DNA of 64,000 nucleotides from Solenopsis invicta (GCF_016802725.1 NC_052671.1:14651231-14715230), one strand, 5' to 3'. Numbered from the stretch's first letter, positions 38,228 through 51,189 are shown. The notes: generated by a model not told the origin, from the sequence alone. Program-made: numbers and translations.

Positions 38228-38866
38228 CAGGTATCCCTCTAGTTACGACGGTGTTGTGTTTTTCGAGACTTTGGTCATAAATCGAATTGATTGTAAGTCG
38301 AATAGCATTTACATTTTGTATAAATAAAATATTGTTAATGCAAAATAACTATTTTATTACTAAAAACAATTATGAATCTTTATTTAAAGAATGGCAAAAC
38401 AAAATATTTTTTAATGTAATATTTGTTATAAAATTTATGATAGATTATACACGAATTAATTTTAATGAGTGATTAAAAAACATTGAAACAATATCTATTT
38501 TTATAATACTTATTTTATTTAGTTTTATAAAATTAATATTTAATTTGAATCGCTTGTTTGCGAGCCTAGTTTTAAAAGCTTGGGAAAAACCGGAGCTTTT
38601 CAATTTTTCTGCGGATTTTCTCGGTTTCTTTCTCAAGGGGAGCAAAATTTATTAGAAAAATTCACCTTGAAGGAAATAAATGTTTGGAAAAATTTATCTA
38701 CAACCGAAAAAATTCACGAAAAATTGGGAAAAAAAATGTTTTCAAAACTGAGCTTTTAAAAGTATATTAACGAGTACTTAATCGACTTTGTTGTAATCTA
38801 CTAGTTAATTTTAGTCGACAGCATGCCAGTCGCAAATTCAAAAATTCACAAGTCGAGGGATACCTG
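38228..38866. mobile_element. 639-bp element with CAGGTATCCCTC inverted ends
   Basis: The left end is CAGGTATCCCTCTAGTTACG. The right end, on the other strand, is CAGGTATCCCTCGACTTGTG. The inside is AT-rich with no transposase. An internal block at 38570-38680 (minus) is shared with 55945-56060, which suggests either a common family or a nested repeat. No clear target duplication. Confidence 0.65.
38570..38680 (-). repeat. Shared CCCTTGAGAAA block, copy 1
   Basis: Read on the minus strand it contains GAATTTTTC-AATAAATTT, CCCTTGAGAAAGAAACCGAG, GCAGAAAAATTGAAAA and GCTTTTAAAA, in the same order as the plus-strand copy at 55945-56060. Confidence 0.65.
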
Positions 38867-39401
38867 TAATTATTAGAATAATCCAGCTGTGTATATGTAC
38901 ATTCGTTGTTATTGCTTTCTGTACGCTCACAATTATCTTCGGTAATTATATCGATATTGGTAGCCTCGAATGACATCGAGATCGGCACAGGAAATCGTTG
39001 AAACTCGGCCTGATTACAAAGGGGATTACGGTTCGCCGGTACCATACATACGTTCGCGTAAGTACGAGGATGTAATTCCCGCGTCAAGTTTTAATATCGA
39101 GTTTCGGTATCGAATGCTGCTCAGAAGTGGCTGGGGGATAAAGAAAGAGGGACGATGTTCTTACATTTGTTCTCTCTCGGCAGGCAGACTTCGAGGCTCG
39201 GAATCATCCGCGCAGACAACGAGCACGGCGATATCTTGTTTCTTTAATAAACGGAAACGGAACGTAATCGTATTATTTGTTTCTACCTTTAAGAATACTA
39301 CCCTCGTCCTAATACCCGGCTCGAAATGGAGAAAGACGGAGCGACTAAACGCCGAGAAAGCGAAGACGGAGAGAGAAAGAGAGGGGCGGCGAAAAAGAAA
39401 G

Positions 39402-39452
<51 letters not shown>

Positions 39453-40914
39453 CGAAGATCTACCACGACGGATGAATGGATGGGAGGTGGGGAAAGAATG
39501 GAAGGAATATTTAAGAAGGTATTAAACTTCCCTACCTCCGCCGTATGAATGAGAAAGTATTAACGTTGTATTTTATTCGCGGCGACCCGATGAGTTCTCA
39601 AATACGAAAAATATCGTATCATCTGGATTCCATTTTCAAGTATCAGCGACTTATAGCTGTGCTATAGGTCTGACAGCTCGAAGCTGTCTTCATATTAAAT
39701 TTGATAGTATCACCGACGCGCAGCGCGACCAACAATATTTTATATTTAGGTGTATACACTTTTTATCGTGTATCATCACATTTATTGTATTATTATTATT
39801 ATATGATTGATATTTAAATGCAGTTACTTGTATATCAATCATATTAATTCTCGACTCTTGTGTGTGGCGCGTCTTCTCAGTTCAATTTCAAAGTCAGACA
39901 CGTATCGGGTACACCTTGTAGGAAGTCAACTCGCAAGATCCGAAATGGAAAGTTCGCACGCGCATGCGGTCGCGTAAAACATGTAGTCGGGACTAATCCC
40001 GCGGTCGCTCCCGCTGCGATATTCTTATTGAGAATAGTAGCGGCGGAGCAAAACATCCCGAGATCGCTGAATGGGGTACCGCGGTGCGCCAGAGTCAGGT
40101 GTCGGGCCCGAAGAGAGAAACGCATTAACAGGTGTTGCGCTCGGGGTAATAGCCGATATATCATCGCCGGGGCCCACCTAAACGAACTCGCGCAGCCGTA
40201 GAGGGGAAGAAGGCATATGCCAACGAGAGCGATATTTTAAGAAATCTTGAAGATCGACCGCGTGAGAGACGATCGGGATGTGATTGGATGCGCGGCCAGC
40301 TGGTTGATAGACCTCGGCTATCTTTCCGAACGACGTATGAATGACGAGCGACAAACGAACCGGCGAGACTACATGACGGGTGCACTAATTGGGCGCATTT
40401 CTAATGGTATAATAACGTCTTAAAGATGAGAAACGATTGAAATCAACGTTAACATCTTTAAGGATGTATGTGTCACATTTAAAAATATTATCAGAAATTT
40501 TAAATAGCTACATAAATTGACGGAAAAGTGTTTGGTCTCTTTATAATTGTAATTGCATAGTAAAATAATTATGGTAAAATAATTGCATTAGTATGGTTAA
40601 AGTTAATAATTTTTACCTCCCGTTTGTAGTTCAACTATGAAGAAATTTTACTGTAAATTATAATAATTTCGAATATTAATACGTAAAGTATCAAGATATA
40701 GATAGCAAAAGTATTATAAAATAAATACTTCTTACTTTTTTGAATATTTGCTTATTACTTGACAATAGTAATAATAACTAATAGTTTTAACGCATGGTGG
40801 AAGTTATAAGTATATTGTTAGCACTAAAAATAATTATGAATCATATTTAAATTATAATAATTGCAATGATTTTTTTCTCTCAGTGTACATTATTCTATTA
40901 TTACATTTAGGTAT
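38867..40914. other. Non-coding region
   Basis: 38980-40400 is CpG-rich with a GA microsatellite; 40410-40914 is AT-rich. A CTCTCAGTGTAC word at 40878 resembles the end of the 570-832 MITE, but no partner end was found. No gene seen. Confidence 0.45.
39405..39449. repeat. (GA)n microsatellite
   Basis: About 45 bp of GA dinucleotides. It produces the Arg-Glu repeat in the 192-codon frame at 38970-39548, which is therefore not credible as a gene. Confidence 0.9.
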
Positions 40915-41355
40915 CTGTATAAAATTTGAGTATAATGTTTTTGTTTAAAAGTTATATAATTTTGCAACAATTTTGTAATAATTTTTTGTTTACTCTTAAT
41001 TCTGATGTAACATCGCGTTTAGTATTTATTTGTAAATTTGATAAGAAAACAGCATTACAAATTTAATCAAACTTATTGTATATATACTAATGAAACTTTA
41101 ATAAATATTTGTGCAAAAGTTTATTTGAATCCACTTTAAAAGTTACTTACCTAAAATTTCAAAAAAAGTTTATTTTCGCATTGCAAGTCTTCATTGATTT
41201 CTTCTTTACAGTTGGTTGCAGGGTCAAAAATTGGGTATTAACGATCAAAACTTTGTTGTTGCTTAGAAAAAAAAAGAAACCCGAGAAAACTGCAGTTTTT
41301 AAATTTTGACAACAATTTTAGTCGACATTGTTGAGAGAAAGTATTCTTAAAGCTT
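40915..41355 (+). repeat. Ancient dispersed repeat, copy 2
   Basis: Direct-orientation match to 30330-30890, diverged throughout but collinear. See the shared blocks named for copy 1. Confidence 0.6.
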
Positions 41356-42987
41356 TCCTTAAGCGGATATTAAAGAGTCACAAGCGCGGTTGTGTCATGT
41401 GTAATTAAATAAAGATGGTCTAGCAAATTACTAAGTGATCAAGCGCGTGAGGAGCGTGCTTACTAGACGGTAAATTAAACGTGAATGTTAATCGTATTCT
41501 TTTTATCTGTAATCACGCTTGCCGCGAAGCTGCGAGCGATTAAACGAATCGCGAACGCACTTTTGCTACTTTGTGGTCGGCAATTCGGCTCATAGGAATT
41601 GAAATAAACTCCACCGCCGCGAATCATCTGTTATCCTTAATTATTGCAAGCATTACCTGGAAGGTCCATAAAATGCGTCGCGCCGTATATAATCGCCGCT
41701 ACCGCAGCCGAACCGATCTGTAACACTGCAGCAACGGGCGATGCTTCATCCGGATCACGAGCAAGTAACTTCTACATTACGTAGACGCTTACCGAGCGAC
41801 CTTACCGGTCGGTGGCGGTGGCTAAAGACTCGGGGATCAGGTTCAGTTAACGATTACAAATTGGGTGCCCGATCGGTACCTATTCCCGGATTAATACAGC
41901 AATAAATAATCGAAAGCTGATTACCAGAAGCAGCGCCGCTGCTATATTCAACGTTGTCAACGTGAAACGCAAAGAACCAATGGTCTTTACGCTCGGGAAG
42001 CGAAGAAAAATCACGAAAGACGAAGACGGGTATAAACGAAAGAAGAATAAAAGAATGGAAATTCATAAGAGGTTAGGCGAAAGCGGCGAGAAAAAATCGC
42101 CGTGACAATTTTTAATGACCAGTAAGCGCGAGTGTCGACAACAAATAACACACGTTCGACAAACAATAAAAGCTGCCGAGAAGCTTTAACTTCAGTCAGG
42201 AGTTTTAACAATTAGTGCCTGTTATTGACTTTGCAATTTTGTCAAGTTTTATTATCAGTATAACAGTAGTAGAAAATCCATAAAATCCGTAATAAAGTCC
42301 TAGATCTAAAACCTATAATTTTTACGTTTATAATATAACAGCTTTTAAACGATAAAATTTATTATATAACAATTTTGTATTTATAATATAACAGCTTTTA
42401 AATGATATAATCGGTAGGAAATACAAAGCCCATTCTATCCTAGCGAAGGAAAATGATAGAATAAGGGCGAGGTAATCACAGGATGACGAGAAAAAAGAGT
42501 AGGTGGTGGGAAGAGACGGGGGTGGGGGAGACGAAGCATAAGGTGCAATCATAGGGATCGATGCGCCAATTTCTTAACGTCCGGTGTATCCGTGCGCCCG
42601 CGACACATCGAGCTGGTTTTAAGTTATACCAGGAGGAACGTAAAACCCGTAAACGTGCCCGCGGCCAACATATTACGCGCATTAATTCGCCGTGCTTGAC
42701 GTGGAAGGCGATTCGTAATACGCGAGCGGGTGCGGAGGGGCCGAGGGACACGTCAACCGGTGGCGGGGATCGAGCAGGGCGGGGTGCAAGAGGTGGAAAG
42801 AGGTGACAGAAACGAGGAAGAAGGCACCCGACTACGATCCTAGTTTATAACGAGATTGGTAGGGCTACGTCCGATACGTATATTCGCGGCGTTGGATTTC
42901 TCGGTAATTATAAACTTAGATTCCAGTAAATATTCCCGTCAACCCTGGGCGACGGCAATTTACGAGATTAACCGAGTAGCATGCGAG

Positions 42988-42990
<3 letters not shown>

Positions 42991-43048
<58 letters not shown>

Positions 43049-43050
43049 GA
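42991..43050. repeat. (GA)n microsatellite
   Basis: About 60 bp of GA dinucleotides with one GGA interruption. Confidence 0.9.
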
Positions 43051-43578
43051 GGTGCAACAGACCGAGATACAAAGAAAGAGGAACCAAGAGCCGCGAGAGA
43101 GGTGGGGGGGAAGGAGAACAGTCTTGCAAAGACATTTAAGGGAGACTTCTCGTGGCCAGGCATTAGTCATGCAGCTAAATACCAATTCGGGATACTCAGG
43201 AAAAATATGAAGACTAATAATTTTACCTTTTTGATATTATGAAAAGCAAAAAAAAAAACAAATAAAAAAGGTTGCCTAAAAGTAAAAAGTTGCTTGAGAA
43301 TAAGATCAATTTTTCAATGTTATATATTAATACTCTAAACTTAAACGAATATTAAAAATATTGATAATATGTGAAATATGTATCAAGAATAATTTTATTT
43401 TACTTTCTTAGTGGTTACTTTGCCCATACAAATTATTTTCAAGAAGAAATAAATGGATTAGAAATGCAATTAAATAATTTTTGAATAAAAAATTGATATG
43501 ATTGTTATTCAAGTGTATGCGGTACATAACACAAAATAAAATTTAAAACTTAAAGTACATGTATAATAGTTTGAAAGT

Positions 43579-43611
43579 GAAGAGAGAAAGAGAGAGAGAG
43601 AGAGGGAGAGA
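43579..43611. repeat. (GA)n microsatellite
   Basis: Short GA array with AAA and GGG interruptions. Confidence 0.85.
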
Positions 43612-44416
43612 TGTATGCCACAAACTCGTAGATCAGCATTCCTGGCTCTCGATGTTCACGGTTTCACACGTGCACATTGACTGAGATCTTCAACTTGATA
43701 GCAGCACGTACGATATTCTGCATTATTGCGTTTTATCTATGCGCCAATATTACCTCGTGTCATGTAATATAACGTAGCACTTTTTTAATATTTTATGCAC
43801 TGCGGATAGTAGTAGAAGAGTCAGGGAAGAGAGCTGTCAGGTGTTCCTTTTTTTTCATATTCAGTGTATGATACACTTTATAATTTGTAATTTGCCCCTG
43901 CTGCGTTGTAAAATAATTTCTTTAAGAGTGTGTGTGCATGTGTGTGTGTTCGATAATCGGAAACCGAATATGCACTTATTTTTATGAACGAAGTCAATGG
44001 ACTTCGAGAGCATCGGCTGCGTTATCTGGAGTATTATAGGAATAGATTTAAGCGCGCATCGCAAATGTCGACTGTTGCTCGACATTAATTTCCAGCATCA
44101 GAAAGGCAGTAATGATGCCATTTCAAAAACGATATAAATCAGTTTCCCTGATATTACCATAAGATTCTCGCCCCGCGGTAGAATTAGTATTAAATGTCTA
44201 TCCGCAATGTATTATGGATCCACGTTTCATTTCTCATGTTCTATTTAAAACCTTCATGCGCGACGCATGCAATGGAAGTGCATGAATAGATTCTTTAAAT
44301 GTTACAACTATAATTATACTATTCATTAGCGAAAATATCGCTAACTTTTGTTAAAGTTTAGAGTCTCTATTCAAATGTTCTCCAATATCGTTTTCTTCTT
44401 GCAGTCTTCCAATATC

Positions 44417-44511
44417 GATAATGGATTATACTTTTAAAGAAACATTTTGATAATGGATTATTTTCTGAAGATGCATTTCGATAATAAATTATTTTTTTAA
44501 AAAAACATTTT
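44417..44511. repeat. 31-32-bp tandem repeat, three units
   Basis: Units start at 44417, 44449 and 44480 with GATAATGGATTA, GATAATGGATTA and GATAATAAATTA, and each ends CATTT-type. The copies are imperfect. Confidence 0.75.
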
Positions 44512-47231
44512 TTAACCAATCTTATTTTAGAAAGACATACGCAATTACTTTGCATTATATAATTTTTATCTAAAATATAACATGTATACATATTATTTTA
44601 TTTAATATATAAGCACATTTTATTTTTATTATCACATTACTAATTAATATAATATTAAGATACTAGAGAAATATTTGTTATCGATTTTAATAGCTTGACA
44701 AAAATTTAACTACTACAATTAGGTACGAGAAGAATATTAAACAACAGAGTTAAATAATTTTTCACATATTGGACTTGTGGAACACTCGCTATCTGGCAAT
44801 AAGCGTTGAGTAATGAGAGAAAAGTAAATTCTAAAGTATACGGAGATGTCACGGATTCGATAAAAAGTATTTGTAGAGAGTCATATGTTATCACTTACAT
44901 TGTTTATGTCGATTGACACTGAGGAAGGCCAAATTAGATAAGTCGAAACGTTTAAGAAAGTAACATACTATGTACAATTTTAAGCCTCTAATAATGACTG
45001 TTTAATTGATTAATTTAATAAGAGTCTGAGTAATAAATTATTGTTACTTAATTTTAAACATATTTCCATTTTTCTCCCAACTTATTGTTAGTCAGTATCA
45101 ACACTTTCACGCAGCAAAAATATATGTGCGTTACAAATGATATCGTTCTACCCGTATTTGTTCGAGCGGAACGGACAAAGAGTGCACGTCGCCTAATTCG
45201 AACAAAGACGGTAAATGCCCCGTGACAGTCGGTCGAACCAACGTCATGGTGCTGCTTCAACGGATGTTAGTGGAGCATGGGCGATTGTAATACCATGGAA
45301 TTAATCTATGCCCGCGGTGGTAATAATAAGGAAATGTTTCAATCCCGATGATGTATGGTGCACCGTTGCCGGTACGTTCAGTAGGAAAAGGGTCTTCGTT
45401 GTTCCACGCGGTGACGGTTGTCGTTGAAGAACGATCAATCTCGTCAACGAGTCAAGCATTGGGATCAGGGATCCTTCTGTGATGAGAGACAGATCCAGGC
45501 TGCGGGGACAGCCGTAATCGTCCGCTTACAATGAAATGCATTCCCGACGTAAGATTAAATGTCCGACACTTTTGTAGCGTCCGAGAAAAGCGCGCGACGG
45601 TATTTAGAGTCTTATTTTAACAAACAAAAATTATCGACTTACAACCGCCTATGTTATCGTGCTCCCATCTTTAGTAGCGTGCGTGCAAAATTTTGCCTCG
45701 TGTAGAATCTTCCCACAGAATATTGGCTGATTTCACCGTACAGGAAGGCCGTCAATACCTTTACTTTTGGATTATGTTTGTTAAACAAAAACTGTAAAAT
45801 TTTGGAAATAAAAAAAAATACATGGAAAGAAAGAGCGGTTGCATCGGCAAAAATCTACGTGTAACAGTTGAATTTCAGTTGTACGCGCTTAAAATTTAGC
45901 TACCACACAGATTTTTGCTGTTGCTACTGAAAAAAAGTCATAAATATATAAACTACAGGTTTTAATTTTTTAATTATCAAAGCAGATCATGTTATTATTA
46001 CTAGTAATAAAATTTGATTTTCGAAAAATAAGGAAGCGTCGCTTTAGGAAAGACAAATGTCGACATTGGCGAATTTCCTCTATTAGCACAAATCAGCTAC
46101 TTTGTATTTTATTTATACGCGAAATGTAGCTCTACATTCCCTAGAAAGTCAGTTGGTTCTTGGTTGAGATTTACGTTATCTAATACCAATTTTTCGCTGT
46201 ATTGACCGAGCGTTTCTTAGATCGTCTCGCAGCCACAGATCTCGATCTCCGCGAGCGAAATGCGGCGTGTCGGATCGCAAACAAACGCGACCACGGGACT
46301 CCGCAAACTAATCCTAATCTCGGCGCTACCGACAAATCGCTCACCATAAATCCAAGGCCAAGAAACCGAGCGCCAAGACGCTGCTACGTAATCGAAGATA
46401 AACCACCGCGCTCCCTATCCACCGCCGCGCGCCGTCCCACGAGCGAAAAGCAACTATCGTACGGTTATCAAAGTCGAAACAGGACGCCGGAGCTGCGGGG
46501 GGTATACTGTAAACAGGGAAAGGGCACTGGGCGAGGGATGATGTGTCCTGGTAACTTACCCAAATAAATCAGAAATGCCGTCGGGCGTGTTGCACGTGAG
46601 CCACGACGGACGTTCGCGCGCGTTTTGCAACGATAAAAGATTTAAACGACGCGACGGTTAGGCGTTTGAATTACGAGGTCTTGTGTACGAGGCGCGGAAG
46701 TGGGGCCGGCGGCGTTTCCTAGCGGCGCCGTTTCTACGACTATAATGGCAGACCGAAGGCGATAACTCCTGGCGAAATATGACCGCCAATTGCAGTTTTA
46801 TTGATGCAAGATTAAGCTTAATTATATGACATTTCGCTAATAATTGCGGACGTTCAGATATAATATACCTTCCGATAAAACACGAATTATAACGCACTAT
46901 ATTTTACGCGTGTAATAGAATTTCTTCGCGCGAGCTGCTTCACTAAATTATATTGAGATTGTTTCTGCCAACCGTCCGACGCACTTGTAAAATACGCGTC
47001 AGCGGACATTATTATTACGTATAAAATGATAATTTTATTCATTATTGTTCATTATACGTCGTCTGTAAAACGACATTTTTATTTAACATACCTATATTGG
47101 TTATTGCGAGAAATGTCATCATATGCCTTTGTAATTGAATTGGTAGGACGTTCACGCGAAATGTACACAGGAAAAACGGTATCAAACATCTATATCAAAT
47201 TAAAACTATTTTGTTTTTTCAATAATCATTG

Positions 47232-47235
<4 letters not shown>

Positions 47236-47270
<35 letters not shown>

Positions 47271-47285
47271 TATATATATATATAT
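47236..47285. repeat. (AT)n microsatellite
   Basis: Two AT runs separated by TTC. Confidence 0.9.
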
Positions 47286-47475
47286 GCAAGAAATTATATT
47301 CTTGGTTATATATAACTTAATTTCTTTCAAAAAAATGATAATCTCAAATTTCAGTAAAATATCATATTTTTATTTTAATACTATAATAGTCTTTTAAGGA
47401 GCACAATTTGACTATTTTAATAATAAAAATATATACTAAAAACTTGAAATACTACTCAGTTATATAGTCGCAAAT

Positions 47476-47600
47476 AATTACTATTCAGAACTATTCACCA
47501 ATAGCCGTAGTTACTATTCAGTTACTATTCACGCACGTAGTTACTAATACTATTCAAATTGAATAGTAACTATTGAAATCTCAATAGTTCTCAATAGTTC
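47476..47600. repeat. Irregular ACTATTC/GAATAGT inverted and direct words
   Basis: At least five ACTATTC words on the plus strand are followed by GAATAGT and CAATAGT words, with the centre reading CTATTCAAATTGAATAG. It could fold on itself and may be the core of a small decayed element. Confidence 0.55.
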
Positions 47601-49507
47601 CTTTCGTTTATTCCCATACGGGAATAAATTAAAATTAGACTTTGTTCTCAGAAATTTAATCCAATTCAATTTAGATTACGAAAGATTATCAGATAAAAAA
47701 TATAATCTGGAGAATTGTTTGAATGCACAATTCCAGAATTCCCCTGGCGATGTATGATGGAGTATGGTAAGGGCGCGTATACAAGGAATACTTATTACCG
47801 CTCAAGATAGACAGGTACAGTATTATTTTTATTATGATCGCTTTAAAATATAAAGTTCAAAATTTAATTCAATATTGAAACTTTTTATCTTTAATTTCTT
47901 CTTTGAATCAGTTGTCGACGGTGATTTTTAAGAAAATTATGACATTTTAAAGATTATTCTGAAATCTCGTTACTTCGTTTACATATTTGCCAAAATTATG
48001 TAGTTTCATCATTTGTTATTGCTATTTTACTTCTTAATCGTATACTACAAGGTTGAAACTAAAAGTAAAATTATAATTGAGAATCATCTCATTACAATGT
48101 AATCTTTAATAGAAGCGTAAAACGCAAGCGATACCACTATGGCTAGTGAGGAACAAAAAAATTACAATGGCGAGTAAGTGTTAATAAACCAAATAGCACA
48201 GTAGTTCAGGAAAAGTTCACAAAAACTTCATTAAAAAAAGTTACATATAAAGTGTTTTAAACAAATCATATAGTATTAAAAAAAGTGTTGAACACTTTTC
48301 TAAGTACAAAATAATTAAAAAAAGCAGAACTGTTTGCAGTTACTCTTAAGTAATTCCGAGTCGTCATATGACTTTACCTTCTTTATGCATACAAACTGTA
48401 TTATAAACACAATCTCCCATTGACTGCCACATAATTTCGAGATTTCTTAATATGGCAGCTTTGGGAACTTTTGTTGTGGAACTTTTCGAGTATTTTCAAC
48501 AGTCAACTCAAATACAATGGGTGACGTGGGTGGCCCGAAATCCGCCCGTGTTTATTTGCAAGAATATAATTTTTCTGTCTGCTTTTGAAGAAATTTGTTT
48601 CAAAATCAGTGCTTGACGATACTTGCAATCTTCTAGTCTCACATGGTCGATTCTACTATTTTGTAAAAATAAATAAAAACTTATATCTTTATACATATTT
48701 AATAAAAATATGCTATAATTGTACGTTTATTTTTTAACAACATATATTGAAGTGATCTGTCAGTATTTTATATGTGTCAACATAAGGTTGTTCACGGATT
48801 ATCACTTAAGTAGTAGTTCCTATGCACGCAGAAGTTAGGCAACGTTGCTACAGATTTTAATGCTACATCTTATTAATTCAAATTAAAATCTTATCAATTC
48901 ATTGATTCCTCACATTCTATTTTATTGTTTACATAAACTTGTCGTATTACATTTTATATAACGATCAGTCAGCAAATAACCGCAAATGTGATTCTAAGTT
49001 TCAGAAATAAATGGATTATACGCTCAGAAAGTACAAACAGATACTCTTTTTATATTCATTTCCAGACATTCCGATGATTTCATTCCTATTAAATCGTAGT
49101 CAGCTCTATCGGGGAAATTATAAATGTTTGTATTTTTCTAAAAGAAAATTTAATCGAGCAATATTCTCAATTTATCCATATCCAATATTCTTATTTATTG
49201 AGAAAATGTAAAACCTTGTTTTATCCCCAAAATAATTAGCTGCTAATTATCGCTCACAGATGATATTTTTGCGATTATTTTCTGATTGTTTAATAATTTT
49301 CTATTTCTTGTAGGAGTGACTAGTCAGTAAATAAATTAACATATTGGCTTTGTTGTCGAAAAGTAATATTACAATTACTTAAGTAATTTAAAGCGTAATT
49401 TAATTAAGAGTAAATTAAACTAGTATAACTTATCTAAACATTATTTAAATTTATGCAGCTTTAATACAGAAATTGCCTAAAAAAATGTAGGAGAATAAAT
49501 ATGATGT

Positions 49508-49509
<2 letters not shown>

Positions 49510-49544
<35 letters not shown>
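49510..49544. repeat. (AT)n microsatellite
   Basis: Pure AT dinucleotide run of about 35 bp. Confidence 0.9.
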
Positions 49545-49546
<2 letters not shown>

Positions 49547-49949
49547 AATTACAGCTACATGATAATTAGTAATATTCAAGTTATAGCCGCAAGATAATTT
49601 AGAAGTACACTCCTTATGTAAAAATATTATTAAATTCAAGAAGATACTGTGAGAAATTATTGGAAAACAATTTATCTTGAAAATTGTACGTTAATCCAAA
49701 TAGTCTTTTTAGCTATTCTAATACTTTTTTACATAGGTATTCGTTGATTAATTCGTAAAATTGTTTTACATTTCTTATCGATACGAAGCAAATAATATAA
49801 CACGTGGAAGAGAGCCTGTTTACGTCTTATTCCATCAGATTAGAGGCGTGATTGTTTGCAGTCCATTGATGCCCATTGTTTTAAAGTTCAAAACAAGTTC
49901 CACGGTGAAGTCTATATTAAGTGAACCTGCACATATACATACACAAATA

Positions 49950-50097
49950 CAGGGTGTTCATTAATGCTTGTCCCCATGTTTTATCATAAGAGCACGCATT
50001 TATTATTTCTAATATAATAATGTGTTAAAAATACATATCCGTCGGTAAATCATGCTCCTATGGTAAAAAGTGGGTACAACCATTAATGAGCACCCTG
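49950..50097. mobile_element. 148-bp mariner-type MITE flanked by TA
   Basis: The left end is CAGGGTGTTCATTAATGCTT. The right end, on the other strand, is CAGGGTGCTCATTAATGGTT. The arms continue to match for about 45 bp through TTGT-CCCA, TTTTA-CATA and GAGCA. TA borders both ends (49948-49949 and 50098-50099). CAGGGTG-type ends with a TA duplication are typical of Tc1/mariner derivatives. No coding capacity. Confidence 0.85.
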
Positions 50098-50330
50098 TAT
50101 ATAAGGATGTTAAAACACTACAACTTATGCTCTCGTGGGTCGATAGAGCAAGTCATACTGAGAAGAAAAATCCTTTACTATTTTTTATTATTTGCAATAA
50201 TTATCGAAATAAAAATTAGTAAAGTTTGTCAAATGAGCGCTTATTTTTCCTACCCACCGCGCGCGGGAATCGCCCGTCCGTCGCCAAACCATTGGTTGCC
50301 GCGGCAGGCGGTGCAGTAAGGTGCAGTGAT
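50098..50330. other. Short unassigned stretch
   Basis: Mostly AT-rich, with a GC-rich patch at 50250-50320 (ACCGCGCGCGGGAATCGCCC) out of character with its surroundings. Nothing recognised. Confidence 0.5.
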
Positions 50331-50590
50331 CATTAGCTTTTGGTAAATCGACGATGATCTTCACGTGTTTAATATCTTCTTAACGGCAGTAGTCTTCAAA
50401 TTCGTTGAAAGTGAATACTGTCCCTCGTTTGGAAATGATACAGTTGGGATTTTAATGTAACCATTAGTTTTTGGTAAATCAACGATGATCTTCATGTGTT
50501 TAATATCTTCCTTATGGCAGGAGTCTTCGAATTCGTTGGAAGTGAATACTGTCCCTCGATCGGAAATGACACAGGTGGGATTTTCAAATA
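50331..50590 (-). repeat. 131-bp tandem duplication within the integrase relic
   Basis: ATTAG-TTTTTGGTAAATC starts at 50331 and again at 50463. The units carry the same integrase segment (GATGATCTTCA-GTGTTTAAT), with about a dozen differences between them. The duplicate reads in a different frame from the first. Confidence 0.85.
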
Positions 50591-51160
50591 CACTTTTCTG
50601 CAGTTTTAATTTTTCCATAAATTCCTTTGTGATTGTATACTTCACTGGATAAACCATAAAAATTCTGTAAAGGCGTCGATTACCGCCAGAATGTGCTTAT
50701 AACTTTTCCTCGTAGACTAGAGAGATCCTAAATGATCAATATAGTAAGTATGAAGTGGTATTTTTTTAGTCAGTGGATGCGAAAAACCTTCTTTTTTCCC
50801 ACCTTCCATGTTGATGAGAATACATTTTAAGCAGTTAACGATACACTTATCTACCTTTTCATGTAAATTAGAGGTGTAAAAATCCTTGTTTGAGATGTTT
50901 TTCAGACCTCTCGACTACGAAATGACCTTTTTCATAACTACGTCTTATGATCGACTTGCATTGATTTTGGCTGTACTAATATAAATGAGTCATAGGCTTT
51001 ATCTACTTAAACTAAATCGTTGCGCATGTGGTAGTCTTCATAAAGAGCGTTTGCCAAGTGTTGGTCGATCACTTGTATATCTTTGTTAGAGTCTGGAGTC
51101 TTCTTAAACTTTGGAGTAATGTCATGGCTAACGACATTCTTTACTGGGTGTCTTCCTTAT
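50331..51160 (-). pseudogene. Ty3/Gypsy integrase relic (copy 1)
   Basis: Minus-strand remains of a Ty3/Gypsy integrase, broken by stops and frameshifts. Visible in order are the segment linking RNase H to integrase (RHPVKNVVSHDI, near 51150), a decayed zinc-binding region with GHFVVERSE and CLKC (about 50940-50830), the first core aspartate in YIDHLG (about 50735) and the second in SDRGTVFTSNEF (about 50560). Where the catalytic glutamate normally follows an NG dipeptide, this copy has NGYIKI, so the active site is lost. The last part is duplicated in tandem. A sister fragment lies at 58480-58960. No function is expected. Confidence 0.85.
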
Positions 51161-51189
51161 AAAGTAAAAATAAAAATATTGTAAAAAAA

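Larger units (their letters stand above)
41356..49949. other. Non-coding region, CpG-rich then AT-rich
   Basis: 41380-43240 is GC-balanced and holds GA arrays. 43250-44700 is AT-rich. 45060-46920 is CpG-rich, including a 121-codon Arg-rich frame at 46202-46567 (plus) with no domain. From 47000 it is strongly AT-rich with AT arrays. 45830-45930 has a small imperfect inverted repeat around GCAAAAATCT. I could not support any exon. Confidence 0.45.

Noticed and set aside
38970..39548. 192-codon open frame on the plus strand
   Set aside because: Much of it is a translated (GA)n array (Arg-Glu repeat), and there is no domain.
45845..45935. Small inverted repeat around GCAAAAATCT
   Set aside because: Arms are short and imperfect with no target duplication, so chance cannot be excluded.
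46202..46567. 121-codon open frame on the plus strand
   Set aside because: Arg/Pro/Asn-rich, no domain, no homologue I recognise, in CpG-rich DNA where long frames arise by chance.
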